A stretch of 64,000 nucleotides of DNA from CBEULR01 sp965544035 (GTDB lineage: Bacteria > Bacillota > Desulfotomaculia > Desulfotomaculales > Desulforudaceae). Of the stretch, positions 8,780 to 17,843 are shown one piece after another. A program made the position numbers and the translations under genes. The notes under the pieces were generated by a model that saw only the letters and a program-made list of their open reading frames with translations, did no database searches and had not been told where the DNA came from. The stretch's first letter is position 1. Every line of letters starts with the position of its first letter. The stretch is from the NCBI GenBank assembly GCA_965544035.1, contig CBEULR010000001.1, positions 159,749 to 223,748 on the forward strand, in the 5' to 3' direction.

Positions 8780-9370
8780 CTACTTTCGAAACCCGAACTT
8801 GTGTTCGGTTCCATCGATCAAGCGCGCAATATTGTCGCGGTGTTTATAAACCACTACGGCAGCAGCGGCGGCGGTAAACAGAACCAGCTCAAGGTCGGCA
8901 CCCGTTGCGGCAAAAGCGATGGGTACGGCAACGGCAGCGGTCATAGAGGCGAGTGAAACATAGCGTGTGAGCGCGGTCAGACTCAACCAGATCACGGCGG
9001 CGACCGCTATCCCGACCGGAGGCAGCATCAGGAGCACCCCCAAAAGGGTGGCGATCATCTTGCCGCCCCGAAAGCGCAGGAACACCGACCAGCCATGACC
9101 GATCAGCGCCGCGGCGGCAGTGGCCAGTTCGAAACCCGGTGGACCAAAATGGCGTCCAAGAAGTACGGCGACGATACCCTTTGTGATATCACCGGCCAGA
9201 GCCGCCAGAGCGGGTACGGGGCCGAGAGCGCGCCAGACATTGGTGGCCCCGATATTGCCGCTCCCCAAAGTCCGGATGTCGATCCCCTTTAATACCTTTC
9301 CCAGGATGTACCCGGTGGGAATTGAACCAATAAGGTAACTGACAAGAAGAAGCAGGACCGTTTCAAGCAT
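8780..9370 (-). CDS. plsY: acyl-phosphate:glycerol-3-phosphate acyltransferase
   Basis: 196 residues of integral membrane protein. It transfers an acyl group from acyl phosphate to glycerol 3-phosphate, the first acylation in phospholipid synthesis. The family motifs are present: SYLIGSIPTGYI, LGSGNIGATNV and FRGGKMIATLLG (commonly GGKGVAT). GGGAGG precedes a GTG (9373) and an ATG (9370); the ATG overlaps the der stop as TGATG and has better spacing. In many Firmicutes der-plsY-gpsA are contiguous; here purLQ sits between plsY and gpsA. Confidence 0.95.
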   Translation of the reverse strand: MLETVLLLLVSYLIGSIPTGYILGKVLKGIDIRTLGSGNIGATNVWRALGPVPALAALAGDITKGIVAVLLGRHFGPPGFELATAAAALIGHGWSVFLRFRGGKMIATLLGVLLMLPPVGIAVAAVIWLSLTALTRYVSLASMTAAVAVPIAFAATGADLELVLFTAAAAAVVVYKHRDNIARLIDGTEHKFGFRK

Positions 9371-10695
9371 CACTGGTTCCTCCCTTCTCTGCGGCGCACT
9401 GCGAAGCGCACCGGCGCACCGGTAAAACCGTAGAACCGGCGCAGCTGGTTGGCCAGGTAGCGGCGGTAGGCCGCAGATATCAACTCCGGATCGTTGACAA
9501 AAAGGACAAAGGTAGGCGGACCGGTCTTGACCTGAGCGCTGTAATACACCTTGAGCCGACGTCCCTTAACGGTCGGCGGCGGGGAGAGCATCACGGCCTC
9601 GTGGATGATGCGGTTCAGGTGTGCGGTGGGAATCTCCTTGGTATATTCCTTGTACACCTTGTCGACTTCGTCGAGAATTCGTCCCACACGTTGACCGGTG
9701 AGCGCGGAAATGAATATGATCGGGGCGTAGGCCACGAAGGAAAGCTGGTCGCGGATATCCTCACGGTATTGGTCTGCGGTGAGGGAATCCTTTTCTACCA
9801 AGTCCCATTTGTTCACCAGAATGATGGTTGCTTTTCCGGCTTCTTCCGCCAGGCCGGCGATGCGCTGGTCCTGTGCGGTGATGCCTTCCTTGGCGTCCAA
9901 GACGAGCAGGGCTACGTCCGCCCTTTCCAGCGCCTGTCTGGCGCGGATCACGCTGTAGTGTTCGACCGGTTCGTAAATCCTGCTGCGCCTGCGTATTCCT
10001 GCTGTGTCTACGAGGGTGTACTTTTTGTCCCCGCGGTAGATCACGGTGTCAATAGCGTCACGGGTTGTTCCGGGCATATCGCTCACGATAACCCGTTCCT
10101 CCCCGCAAATGGCATTAACCAGCGAAGACTTGCCGACATTGGGCCGTCCGATGACGGCGATGCCGACGGACGGCGCAGGTTCCGGCTTGTCTTGCACGGG
10201 AATGCGGCTGATTACGAGGTCGAGCAGGTCGCCCACGTTAAGTCCGAGGGAGGCCGAGATTGGAAAAGGCTCCCCCAGCCCCAGACTGTAGAATTCCGCC
10301 GTAGGAAGCGGAAGGGTGAAATTGTCCACCTTGTTCACTACGAGGATCACCGGCTTGCCAAGGCGGCGGATGAGCTCGGCAACGTCTTCGTCCTCAGGTA
10401 ATACTCCTGCCTTGCCGTCAACAACAAAAAGGATGAGGTCGGCATCGCGCATCGCCTTTTCGGCCTGTTCGGCTACGGGTCCGGCCATGGTTTCGTTTCC
10501 GCCGTGTCCGATGCCCCCGGTATCGACAATCATAAAGTGCGTGCCGGACCACTCAGCTTCGCGGTACAGGCGATCACGGGTAACACCAGGCTCGGCTTCA
10601 ACGACGGCCGTGCGTGAGCCGAGGATGCGGTTGAAAAGGGTTGATTTACCCACATTTGGACGGCCGACAATGGCCACCAGAGGTAATCGGGGCAT
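9370..10695 (-). CDS. der: ribosome-biogenesis GTPase Der (EngA)
   Basis: 441 residues with two tandem G domains and a KH-like C-terminal domain, needed for 50S subunit maturation. P-loops are at GRPNVGKSTLFNR (about residue 10) and GRPNVGKSSLVN (about residue 180). Switch DTGG/DTAG motifs and NKVD/NKWD specificity motifs occur in both domains. The ATG at 10695 is preferred over the frame start at 10707 because GGAGG lies just upstream of it. Confidence 0.97.
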   Translation of the reverse strand: MPRLPLVAIVGRPNVGKSTLFNRILGSRTAVVEAEPGVTRDRLYREAEWSGTHFMIVDTGGIGHGGNETMAGPVAEQAEKAMRDADLILFVVDGKAGVLPEDEDVAELIRRLGKPVILVVNKVDNFTLPLPTAEFYSLGLGEPFPISASLGLNVGDLLDLVISRIPVQDKPEPAPSVGIAVIGRPNVGKSSLVNAICGEERVIVSDMPGTTRDAIDTVIYRGDKKYTLVDTAGIRRRSRIYEPVEHYSVIRARQALERADVALLVLDAKEGITAQDQRIAGLAEEAGKATIILVNKWDLVEKDSLTADQYREDIRDQLSFVAYAPIIFISALTGQRVGRILDEVDKVYKEYTKEIPTAHLNRIIHEAVMLSPPPTVKGRRLKVYYSAQVKTGPPTFVLFVNDPELISAAYRRYLANQLRRFYGFTGAPVRFAVRRREGRNQ

Positions 10696-10710
10696 GGCAA
10701 CCTCCACAAA

Positions 10711-12003
10711 TCATTGTTTTTCGATAATCTCAATCAGTTCACGCGGACCGCCGGCGGCTACTATGCTTACGCCGAGGTCCTGTCTGAGTTCCTCCAGGGT
10801 AACGTCGTCCAGAAAAGTTGTTCCGTTCCTCAGGGCGACGGCCGGGATGACCACCAGATCACCAAAGTCCAGCCCCCGCAGAGCATCCCGGATATCGGCA
10901 CCGGTAAGCAGCCCCGCCGCCGTTACATCGGGGCCGAAGAAGCGGTTTGCCACCGGAAGCAGGACGATCCTGGAGCCCGTATCCCTGTTGAGCTGTTCAA
11001 TCAGCGGCCCCAGAACGCACGCGCCCATCTCGCCCGTAACCACTGTTACCTTCGGCGGTACATGGCACGGGGCTCGACGAACTTCTTCCCACTCGTCAAG
11101 AAAGAGCCGGACCAAGCCGACCCCGTTCTCCAATTGTGGGAACTCTCCATAACGCTCAGCCGGAGGTACGGCGATTCCGGCCCTTATATAGAACTCGTCC
11201 CCGGCGTAAACCAGGGGTATGTCGAACATCCTGAGGAACCGGTCTTGCCACCGGTGAACGGCCGAGATCACCTCGTTCGCCTGCTCCGGGGTGCAGGCGC
11301 TCAGCGGGAAGAGCTTTTCCCGGTACCGCGTGCACCCCACGGGCACGACGGCGACCGACCGTACCGAAGGTGCGAGCGCCCCCAGATCCCCGATTGTCCG
11401 TTCGAGCTCGCGCCCGTCATTCACTCCCGGACAGAGCACGATTTGGGCGTGGAGCTCGATGCCGTGACGGGCTAAAAAGCTCATCTGTCTTAGTATTTCT
11501 CCGGCGCGGCGATTGCCCATCATTTTACGGCGCAATTCAGGGTTGGTCGTATGAACCGAAACATACAGCGGGGACAGTCGCTCTTCGACAATCCGCTCGA
11601 AATCGGCTTCTTCCAGATTAGTCAAGGTGATAAAATTCCCGTCCCAGAAGGACAGCCGGTAGTCGTCGTCTTTGATGTAGAGCGACCGCCGAAGTCCCGG
11701 GGGCATTTGATCAACAAAACAGAAAATGCATCTGTTTCGGCATTTCTTGAGATTGGGGAAAGGAGACTTGAAATCGATCCCAAGCGGCTCGTCGTAGTCC
11801 TTCTCTATCTCATACAGGAAGGCGCCGTTGCGTGATTCAACAAGCACTTCCACAGAGTCATCGGCGGTAAGAAAACGATAATCGAGAATATCGCGAACGG
11901 GACGGCCGTTGACGGCGCAAATCCGATCCCCGCTTGCGATTCCGAGTTCAGCTGCTATCCCGCCCGGATCGACCCGTGATACTATCAGTCCGTTAACCGA
12001 CAT
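10711..12003 (-). CDS. DUF512 protein: PDZ domain plus Fe-S (radical-SAM-like) oxidoreductase
   Basis: 430 residues. The N-terminal PDZ-like domain (VSRVDPGGIAAELGI) is followed by a Cys cluster CRNRCIFCF that fits a radical-SAM [4Fe-4S] site, then the DUF512 region. The family is conserved in Clostridia and cyanobacteria, often next to der as here, but has no firmly assigned reaction. The ATG at 12003 has GGGAGG upstream; the longer frame (12078) has none. It ends 15 nt before der, so it is probably the operon leader. Confidence 0.85.
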   Translation of the reverse strand: MSVNGLIVSRVDPGGIAAELGIASGDRICAVNGRPVRDILDYRFLTADDSVEVLVESRNGAFLYEIEKDYDEPLGIDFKSPFPNLKKCRNRCIFCFVDQMPPGLRRSLYIKDDDYRLSFWDGNFITLTNLEEADFERIVEERLSPLYVSVHTTNPELRRKMMGNRRAGEILRQMSFLARHGIELHAQIVLCPGVNDGRELERTIGDLGALAPSVRSVAVVPVGCTRYREKLFPLSACTPEQANEVISAVHRWQDRFLRMFDIPLVYAGDEFYIRAGIAVPPAERYGEFPQLENGVGLVRLFLDEWEEVRRAPCHVPPKVTVVTGEMGACVLGPLIEQLNRDTGSRIVLLPVANRFFGPDVTAAGLLTGADIRDALRGLDFGDLVVIPAVALRNGTTFLDDVTLEELRQDLGVSIVAAGGPRELIEIIEKQ

Positions 12004-12098
12004 ATGCTCCTCCCAACAGGCAAAACACCGGTCATGCCCCGTCGTGCTCCATGCACGGGCAACCGATGTACACTGCAATTATGTACCAGTTAACAGTA

Positions 12099-12539
12099 TC
12101 AGTCAATCCCCGGAGCCCATACCAAGTGTCTCATCGACAAACCTCCCCAGCAGGCCAGGAGACGGCGTGCCACCCGATACAGGCCGCATTTGAAAAGGAA
12201 TGCAATGAGGGCCACACGCCCCCGGTCCGGCACGATTCTGATCTCGTAGCTGTCGGGGGATACGTCATTAATATGGAAATAACCCTCCAGGAGACGCTTG
12301 ATCAACACCGGGTTCGCTTTGCGCATCCAGATTCCGTAAACGGTATGCCCTTCCCTGTCCGTCCCGGCTCGAATCAGATGTTGGGGCAAATCCAGAAAGG
12401 GCAGCCTTTCCAGGAGCGCTGCCCTTCCCTGTTCGGCCGGCCGCACATGCAAGTGCGCGGCCAACCCCGCTAACGGAGTGTCATGTATGTAGTAGATATC
12501 CTTTAACAGAATCCTACACTTCCTTGACAATACTTTCAA
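12099..12539 (-). CDS. DUF3189 family protein (second copy)
   Basis: Up to 146 residues, homologous in layout to the upstream neighbour. DIYYIHDTPLAGLAAHLH corresponds to IIYHCYGGTHSSVLAAAVH, and then a conserved block on using or accessing AGTDREGHTVYGIW corresponds to GRDQQGNRVFILG. The family is restricted mainly to spore-forming Clostridia and has no known function. It overlaps the first copy by 26 bp. The exact start is unclear: frame-opening TTG at 12539 or a CTG/TTG a few codons later behind AAGGAA. Confidence 0.7.
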   Translation of the reverse strand: MKVLSRKCRILLKDIYYIHDTPLAGLAAHLHVRPAEQGRAALLERLPFLDLPQHLIRAGTDREGHTVYGIWMRKANPVLIKRLLEGYFHINDVSPDSYEIRIVPDRGRVALIAFLFKCGLYRVARRLLACWGGLSMRHLVWAPGID

Positions 12540-12963
12540 CCAGGGCGCTTATCCGTGGTAGCGCCTTTTGGGCGCCCCGAAGAGCCAAGGGAAGGCCGAG
12601 CCCTTTTATGCCCAACCGGCGGGATAGGTAACCTCCCAGTTTCATCTGCCAGTTGAGAGTTCGGGCACTGTTAACCAGCCTGCAGTGCTGCTTGGAACCA
12701 TGGATCAGCTGCATGTGCCTGAAGACGAATTCGGGCGCTTGTGAATAACCGCCGCGCCCAAGGATGAATACACGATTGCCCTGTTGATCCCGACCATATT
12801 CGCACAGCTTGCCGAAGTCATTCCCGTCTCGGGAGTCAAAGTGCGGGAGTTGCATTATTTCGGACGGAGACGGCTTGCGGCTGGGATCCAATAGCCCGAC
12901 ATGCACGGCGGCAGCCAATACGGATGAATGTGTTCCCCCGTAGCAATGATAGATTATTATCAA
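12514..12963 (-). CDS. DUF3189 family protein (first copy)
   Basis: 149 residues. The strand IIIYHCYGGTHSS opens the domain, followed by LPHFDSRDGNDFGKL and the conserved EYGRDQQGNRVFILGRG block. AAGGAG lies 7 nt before TTG at 12963, which starts the protein exactly at the conserved strand; the longer frame (12996) is unlikely. Paired DUF3189 genes downstream of a sporulation gene suggest a sporulation-linked role, but this is only context. Confidence 0.75.
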   Translation of the reverse strand: MIIIYHCYGGTHSSVLAAAVHVGLLDPSRKPSPSEIMQLPHFDSRDGNDFGKLCEYGRDQQGNRVFILGRGGYSQAPEFVFRHMQLIHGSKQHCRLVNSARTLNWQMKLGGYLSRRLGIKGLGLPLALRGAQKALPRISALVESIVKEV

Positions 12964-13078
12964 ACACCCAACTCCTTGGTGTGCAGCATATGGCAATACG
13001 GAGAATGGAACCCGTACTTCGGGCTCGCAACTTTATGAGACATCCAGACTGCATACCATTAAGACCGTTCAAGCCCGG

Positions 13079-14266
13079 TTACTGCGGATTGTTGGGATCC
13101 GGCCGGTTGCGGTCGCCGACGCGCACTTTTTCACCGAACAGGTTGAACTCTTTTGTGAAGAAGTCACGCAGTTTTTCCTGTGCCTGCGGCAGGCCGCCGG
13201 CGCTTACCACCAGAAAGGCGGCGGCACCTAAGATCGTAACTGCGAGAATGATCAGCAGATTTCGCCATCCCGCCGCACCGGCGTCCGGCCGGACTTGGTC
13301 GGCTCCCGGCGCACCTGTGCCGATGCCGAGTACAACCGGTACCGCGTCAGCGAGTAGAGCAATTCCGGCTTCGGCTTCCTGCCGCGTGACGGTGTGTGTC
13401 CCGGCTTCAATCAGCAGTGCGGTTGGCATTAGATCCTGGTTGTAGTTGCCCCGGGCCAAGAAGATTTCTTTTACCAAACCCGGATTCTGCTGGTTTGCGT
13501 AAGACATGAGCCGCCGGGCAAAGTCAAGGTTGGCCTCCTGTCTCGGGTTCTGGCGGCCGATTACCAACCTCAGCTGAGCGGTTCCCTCCTTCGGGGCCTC
13601 TTCACGATAAAAGTCGGGGTCAGGTACACCGTCGCGGTGCACATCAAAGAGCGCCGTGGGGTTTTCCCGCATTAGCTGTACCGCCGTCTGACGGGAACGG
13701 ACATAGGCCTGCGCGTCGTGCGGACTGTGTGAGGCCTGATTGTGAGACACGTCCACCTGCTGTCTACGGAGACCCTCTACGAAGGTTGCCCCCACCTGAA
13801 GTATACCCCCGTTCGGTTCCTTAAAGGCGGTGCCTTCGGTGGGAACGTAGGATTCCGTGCCGTGAGAGTGATATACGGCGACTCTGCCCGCTTGCTGTTC
13901 CGATCCGGTGGCTGCCGGCAGATCGAGATTGCTGTAGAATTCATTATAGGCCATTAGATCCCGGTCGATTCCGAGTAGTTCGGCCTGAGCGACATCATTG
14001 TCCACCGTCTTGACCCGAAAATGCCGTCCGTGCCTGGTGATCACTTCGTCTCCGGGGTATACGGCACGCCCGGCCTTGGTTACCAGATTGCCGTCTTGAT
14101 CCAGAATGGTCACGTATCGACCAACCTCGTGGTCGATCGCTTCGCGGGTCAGATTTGCCTTGCTCCACGCCGCCAGGTGGCCGTCGGGATTTGATCCGGC
14201 CAGCAGCAGCCCGGTGACCAAGATACATCCGCCCAGCAGGACGGCGATTCGCGACTTAGCTTTCAT
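13079..14266 (-). CDS. spoIIP: stage II sporulation protein P, peptidoglycan hydrolase
   Basis: 395 residues. One N-terminal membrane anchor (about 5-25) and an extracytoplasmic catalytic domain. SpoIIP is an amidase/endopeptidase that with SpoIID and SpoIIM drives engulfment. Seen: the zinc-ligand YHSHGTESY, LFDVHRDGV and the end NYNQDLMPTALLIEAG(T)H. A second hydrophobic stretch near the C-terminus (LLIILAVTILGAAAFLVV) is followed by a charged tail, which is an extra feature. The ATG at 14266 sits behind AAGGGGG and overlaps the DUF1614 stop by 11 bp. Confidence 0.95.
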   Translation of the reverse strand: MKAKSRIAVLLGGCILVTGLLLAGSNPDGHLAAWSKANLTREAIDHEVGRYVTILDQDGNLVTKAGRAVYPGDEVITRHGRHFRVKTVDNDVAQAELLGIDRDLMAYNEFYSNLDLPAATGSEQQAGRVAVYHSHGTESYVPTEGTAFKEPNGGILQVGATFVEGLRRQQVDVSHNQASHSPHDAQAYVRSRQTAVQLMRENPTALFDVHRDGVPDPDFYREEAPKEGTAQLRLVIGRQNPRQEANLDFARRLMSYANQQNPGLVKEIFLARGNYNQDLMPTALLIEAGTHTVTRQEAEAGIALLADAVPVVLGIGTGAPGADQVRPDAGAAGWRNLLIILAVTILGAAAFLVVSAGGLPQAQEKLRDFFTKEFNLFGEKVRVGDRNRPDPNNPQ

Positions 14267-14969
14267 CCCTGTCATCCCCCTTTTCCCCGGGTGTCTGCAA
14301 CTGCGCCAGCGCTGCTCTGTCGCGGCGCTCCCTGGAAGGTCCACCCTGCATACGCTCCCTGACTTCGCCAACGATTTCAGCAAGGAGAACGGCCAGAATG
14401 CCGGACAGAATCACCACATCGAAGGCACCGGCGCCTCCGAAGTTGACCACCCCGGATGCACCGGCGGCGGCCAAGCGGGTGCCGTGAATGATGTCTGCGA
14501 AGAGGACTCCCATCGTGGCCGCAACCCACGCGGCTCTCCGCGATCGCCCGACCGCATACGCGATCAGAGCGGCGACAATGGGATACACATAGATGATGTC
14601 CACAAATGCGAAGCGACCGGCAGGTTCACGAATGCCGGTAAAAACAAAGGTGCCGATCCCATACACGACGGCACCGGTGATCAGAGCGCCCACGATCGCC
14701 CGCATCTTTTCGGAAGACTGATCGGCTTTTGCAATCAGGTATATAGCCAGCCCGATCGGAACCAGGGCCCCCCCGATGTTAATGGACATTGTGAGGTTGC
14801 CGGTACGAACCGGGATGTCGATGAAACCCCCGATGAGAATCAGGGCCAGCACGAGCAGTGCCGCCTTATCGGTCAAACGCATCCGATCCAGAACTCTGTG
14901 CATAAAACCCAGGTAAATCAGTACCGAAACTACGATTAGAGCAATGAGTCCAATCGGTAAACTACCCAT
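14256..14969 (-). CDS. DUF1614 integral membrane protein
   Basis: 237 residues with about seven hydrophobic segments and a charged C-terminal tail. The glycine-rich patch IINIGGALVPIGLA-like (SINIGGALVPIG) and the FGGAGAFDVV motif are typical of DUF1614. Function unknown. The ATG at 14969 has GAAGGAG upstream. It overlaps and probably shares a transcript with spoIIP, suggesting forespore or mother-cell expression. Confidence 0.8.
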   Translation of the reverse strand: MGSLPIGLIALIVVSVLIYLGFMHRVLDRMRLTDKAALLVLALILIGGFIDIPVRTGNLTMSINIGGALVPIGLAIYLIAKADQSSEKMRAIVGALITGAVVYGIGTFVFTGIREPAGRFAFVDIIYVYPIVAALIAYAVGRSRRAAWVAATMGVLFADIIHGTRLAAAGASGVVNFGGAGAFDVVILSGILAVLLAEIVGEVRERMQGGPSRERRDRAALAQLQTPGEKGDDRDES

Positions 14970-15001
14970 AGCACCTACTCCTTCGGGACAGATGTTGATT
15001 C

Positions 15002-15030
15002 TAGACTGCCCGCAGGAGCGCAAAATATGC
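15002..15030 (-). promoter_or_regulatory. possible sigma-F-like promoter for DUF1614-spoIIP
   Basis: Read on the minus strand: GCATA (15026-15030), 14-nt spacer, GGGCAGTCTA (15002-15011). This resembles the sigma-F consensus GYATA/GGnnAnAnTR with one mismatch and a slightly short spacer. It is placed about 30 nt before the DUF1614 start. Confidence 0.35.
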
Positions 15031-15075
15031 AGTCTGCTTCATCGGTGGCCGGTGTGGACAATCGCATCCCGCGGA

Positions 15076-15110
15076 GTAAAAAACGACGCCTCTTGCAATG
15101 AGACGTCGTT
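15076..15110 (-). terminator. rho-independent terminator after ispH-rpsA
   Basis: Inverted repeat 15082-15092 / 15100-15110 (AACGACG and CGTCGTT arms) followed on the minus strand by a run of five to six T. It separates the large operon from DUF1614-spoIIP. Confidence 0.85.
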
Positions 15111-15141
15111 ACCGAAAGTTATTTGACAACAGGAACAGTTC

Positions 15142-17259
15142 CTATTTCTTTTCGAAGAGATCTCCAAACATATCACCCAAGGTGAGATCGCCGGAAGGTT
15201 CCTCGTTTTCGTTCTCATCCGCTACCGGCGCACTGTCAGGGGCGCTTGCGTCGGCCCCGCCCGCTTCGCGGAGTGACAGCCGTATGCGTTTCCCTTCGGG
15301 GTCAACGCTCAGGACCTTGACGTTGATTTCCTGCCCTTCAGAAATAACGTCTTCGGGTTTTGCAACGTGCCAATCCGCCAGATGGGAGATGTGCACAAGA
15401 CCTTCCACTCCGGGTTCCAGTTCCACAAAGGCACCGAATGGAACAAGACGCACAACCTTGGCCGGGACGATCTCGTTGACAGGATAACGGGTTTCAACAT
15501 CATCCCAAGGATTGGGCAGGATCTGCTTGAGACTCAAGGACACCTTTTCGCTTTCCCGATCAACCCTGAGGATGAGCACCTCGATCTCGTCGCCAACCTT
15601 AAGGGCTTCAGAGGGATGGTTGATCCGGTGCCAGGAAATCTCAGAAATATGCAGCAGCCCGTCGAGTCCGCCGATGTCTATGAAAGCACCGAATTGAGTA
15701 AGCCGGCGTACGACACCCTTGACCACGTCGCCCTCCTGAATGGTGGACAGGGTCTCTGCTCTCTTCCGGGCATATTCCTCTTCGAGGATCGCTTTACGGG
15801 AAAGAATAACCTTCTTGCGGCTGCGGTTCAGCTCGATTACCCGCGCCGATATTTCCTGACCGACATACTGGTTAAGATCCTCAACAAAGCCCCTTTCCAC
15901 CTGTGAAGCAGGCAGGAAGGCACGTACACCGAGGTCGACGAGCAGACCGCCCTTGACAACCTCACGAATGATTCCCCGAACCTCTTGCTGTTCCTGGAAA
16001 GCCTGTTCAAGATAGTCCCAGGCCTTGACGGCATCAGCACGGTTCTTTGAGAGAATGATTCTTCCCTCATTGTCCTCTGCCCTAACCACCATTACATCTA
16101 TCTCATCTCCCACCTGAAGAATCTCCTGTGGGGAGGTGACATCACAGCAGGACAATTCCCTTAAGGGAACGACACCTTCCGACTTACCGCCTACGTCAAC
16201 CAGCACTTCGTCCGGATTGATCTGTACAACGGTCCCCTTGACAATCTCACCGTTGCGGAGGGAACGGACCTCTGTTTCCTGAAGTTCCTGTTCCGCACTC
16301 TTGACGTCATCGTCAACGGGTTCATCCGTCTGTTCGGTGACGCCGGTTGCCTGGTCCATCACTTCCTCTGGGGTCACACTGTTTTCACGGGCCTCTTCCT
16401 GGTTGTTTGTTTCCTCCATCTCGCGCATCCGCCTTTCTACCTCCTCGATAATCCAATCAGGTGTGGACGCCCCGGCAGTCAGTCCGGCCACCCGGACCCC
16501 GCTGAACCATCTGGGGTCCAGCTCGTCCTTGGTTTCGATCTGGTATGTCGGGGTACCCGTTTCGCGGCACAATCTGGTCAGTTTTTGGGTGTTGGCACTG
16601 TTCGCACCGCCCACAACGACCATTACATCCACCACCCTGGCCAGATCAAGAACCGCCTTTTGGCGCTCGACGACCGCATTACATATGGTGTTCGATACGG
16701 TCACCTCGCCCATGCGTTCCCTGAGAACCTCAACCACCGCCTCGAAGTTCGAGTACGGCTGGGTGGTCTGCGCCACGACGCCCACTTTGTCAAACGGCGG
16801 GAGTTCAGCGGCCTCTTTCGGGTTTTCCACAACCAAGGCCGACCCGTCGGTCCAACCGACGATGCCCTGAACCTCAGGGTGCCGGCGGTCACCGACAACG
16901 ATGACCTGATACCCGTCGCCCGTGAGCTCGTGAGCCAGCTTCTGGGCCCGTTTAACAAATGGACAGGTAGCATCCACTACCTTGAAACCATATTCATGTA
17001 CGGTCTGCAGGAGTTTCGGGGCTACACCATGCGACCGAATAATAAGGGTTCCCGGCTGAACACTCCCGTCGACCCCGTCGATTACCGTGATACCCTCCCG
17101 GGCAAGGAGATCGACAACCTGGGGATTATGAATCAGGGGGCCGAGAGAATAGATTGGTGTACCGCCTCCGCGGGCCGTTTTCAGAGCCAGGTCGATGGCC
17201 CGTCTAACCCCGAAACAGAAACCCGCCTTCGCTGCCTTGCGAACCTGCAACCGGGTCAC
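15142..17259 (-). CDS. ispH-rpsA: IspH - ribosomal protein S1 fusion
   Basis: 705 residues. Residues 1-290 are 4-hydroxy-3-methylbut-2-enyl diphosphate reductase, the last MEP-pathway step. Its three cluster cysteines are visible in GFCFGVRRAID, DATCPFVKRA and NTICNAVVERQ, with the TQTT motif. An acidic linker (about 290-335) leads to four S1 RNA-binding repeats at about 335-400, 420-485, 505-572 and 590-660, for example GAFIDIGGLDGLLHISEISW. This bifunctional architecture is known in Peptococcaceae-like Clostridia. The reading frame is continuous, so the fusion is real. The start overlaps the plsC stop by 4 bp. Confidence 0.96.
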   Translation of the reverse strand: MTRLQVRKAAKAGFCFGVRRAIDLALKTARGGGTPIYSLGPLIHNPQVVDLLAREGITVIDGVDGSVQPGTLIIRSHGVAPKLLQTVHEYGFKVVDATCPFVKRAQKLAHELTGDGYQVIVVGDRRHPEVQGIVGWTDGSALVVENPKEAAELPPFDKVGVVAQTTQPYSNFEAVVEVLRERMGEVTVSNTICNAVVERQKAVLDLARVVDVMVVVGGANSANTQKLTRLCRETGTPTYQIETKDELDPRWFSGVRVAGLTAGASTPDWIIEEVERRMREMEETNNQEEARENSVTPEEVMDQATGVTEQTDEPVDDDVKSAEQELQETEVRSLRNGEIVKGTVVQINPDEVLVDVGGKSEGVVPLRELSCCDVTSPQEILQVGDEIDVMVVRAEDNEGRIILSKNRADAVKAWDYLEQAFQEQQEVRGIIREVVKGGLLVDLGVRAFLPASQVERGFVEDLNQYVGQEISARVIELNRSRKKVILSRKAILEEEYARKRAETLSTIQEGDVVKGVVRRLTQFGAFIDIGGLDGLLHISEISWHRINHPSEALKVGDEIEVLILRVDRESEKVSLSLKQILPNPWDDVETRYPVNEIVPAKVVRLVPFGAFVELEPGVEGLVHISHLADWHVAKPEDVISEGQEINVKVLSVDPEGKRIRLSLREAGGADASAPDSAPVADENENEEPSGDLTLGDMFGDLFEKK

Positions 17260-17843
17260 CTCATCGTCTTGGACATTTCCTCAATGCGGGCCATGACCGT
17301 GTCGCTGATTTCCCCGAGGGCTGCTCGAGACGGCTTTGTTCCTCGGTATTCCGGAAATACCAGCGGCCGCCCGAAGGATATCCGAACCTGATCAAAGAAC
17401 CCCTTGGAACCGACTATGGCAACCGGGACGATCGGCACGTCGGCCTTCAAGGCCAGCATGGCCGTGCCCAATTGCGGCTTAAGCAGGGCGCCGTCTTTGC
17501 TCCGGGTGCCCTCAGGGAATATGCCTACCGCCTTTCCCTGCCTTAGATAGGTTAGTGCTGTGCGAATTGCTTCACGGTCAACCCCTTGCCGGTTCACCGG
17601 AAAGGCGCCCAAGATAGTAATAATCTGCTTCAAAACGGGAATCCGGAATAATTCGGCTTTTCCCATATAATAGATCCTTCTGTGTAAAGCGCAGCCAACG
17701 GCTACCGGATCCAGATAACTAGTGTGATTCGCCGCGAACAGAACACCGCCCTCATCCGGAATGTTTTCGGTGCCGCAGACTCTCCATCTTCGGAATACTC
17801 TTAAGTAGATCCGACAGATGATCCACGCGAAGCGGTAAAACAT
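17256..17843 (-). CDS. plsC: 1-acyl-sn-glycerol-3-phosphate acyltransferase
   Basis: 195 residues. It acylates lysophosphatidate to phosphatidate at the membrane. The catalytic NHTSYLDP (HX4D) motif is at about residue 39, then the FPVNRQGVDR block and the FPEGTRS motif. An N-terminal hydrophobic helix is present. It lies in the usual clostridial order cmk-plsC-ispH/rpsA with 4-bp overlap or no gaps, so it is co-transcribed. Confidence 0.95.
   Translation of the reverse strand: MFYRFAWIICRIYLRVFRRWRVCGTENIPDEGGVLFAANHTSYLDPVAVGCALHRRIYYMGKAELFRIPVLKQIITILGAFPVNRQGVDREAIRTALTYLRQGKAVGIFPEGTRSKDGALLKPQLGTAMLALKADVPIVPVAIVGSKGFFDQVRISFGRPLVFPEYRGTKPSRAALGEISDTVMARIEEMSKTMR

Noticed and set aside
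9601..10401. 266-residue plus-strand ORF
   Set aside because: Lies completely opposite der, whose motifs are unambiguous.
10316..11152. 278-residue plus-strand ORF
   Set aside because: Serine/arginine-rich shadow of der and the DUF512 gene.
14106..14939. 277-residue plus-strand ORF
   Set aside because: Antisense to spoIIP and DUF1614, composition of a shadow frame.
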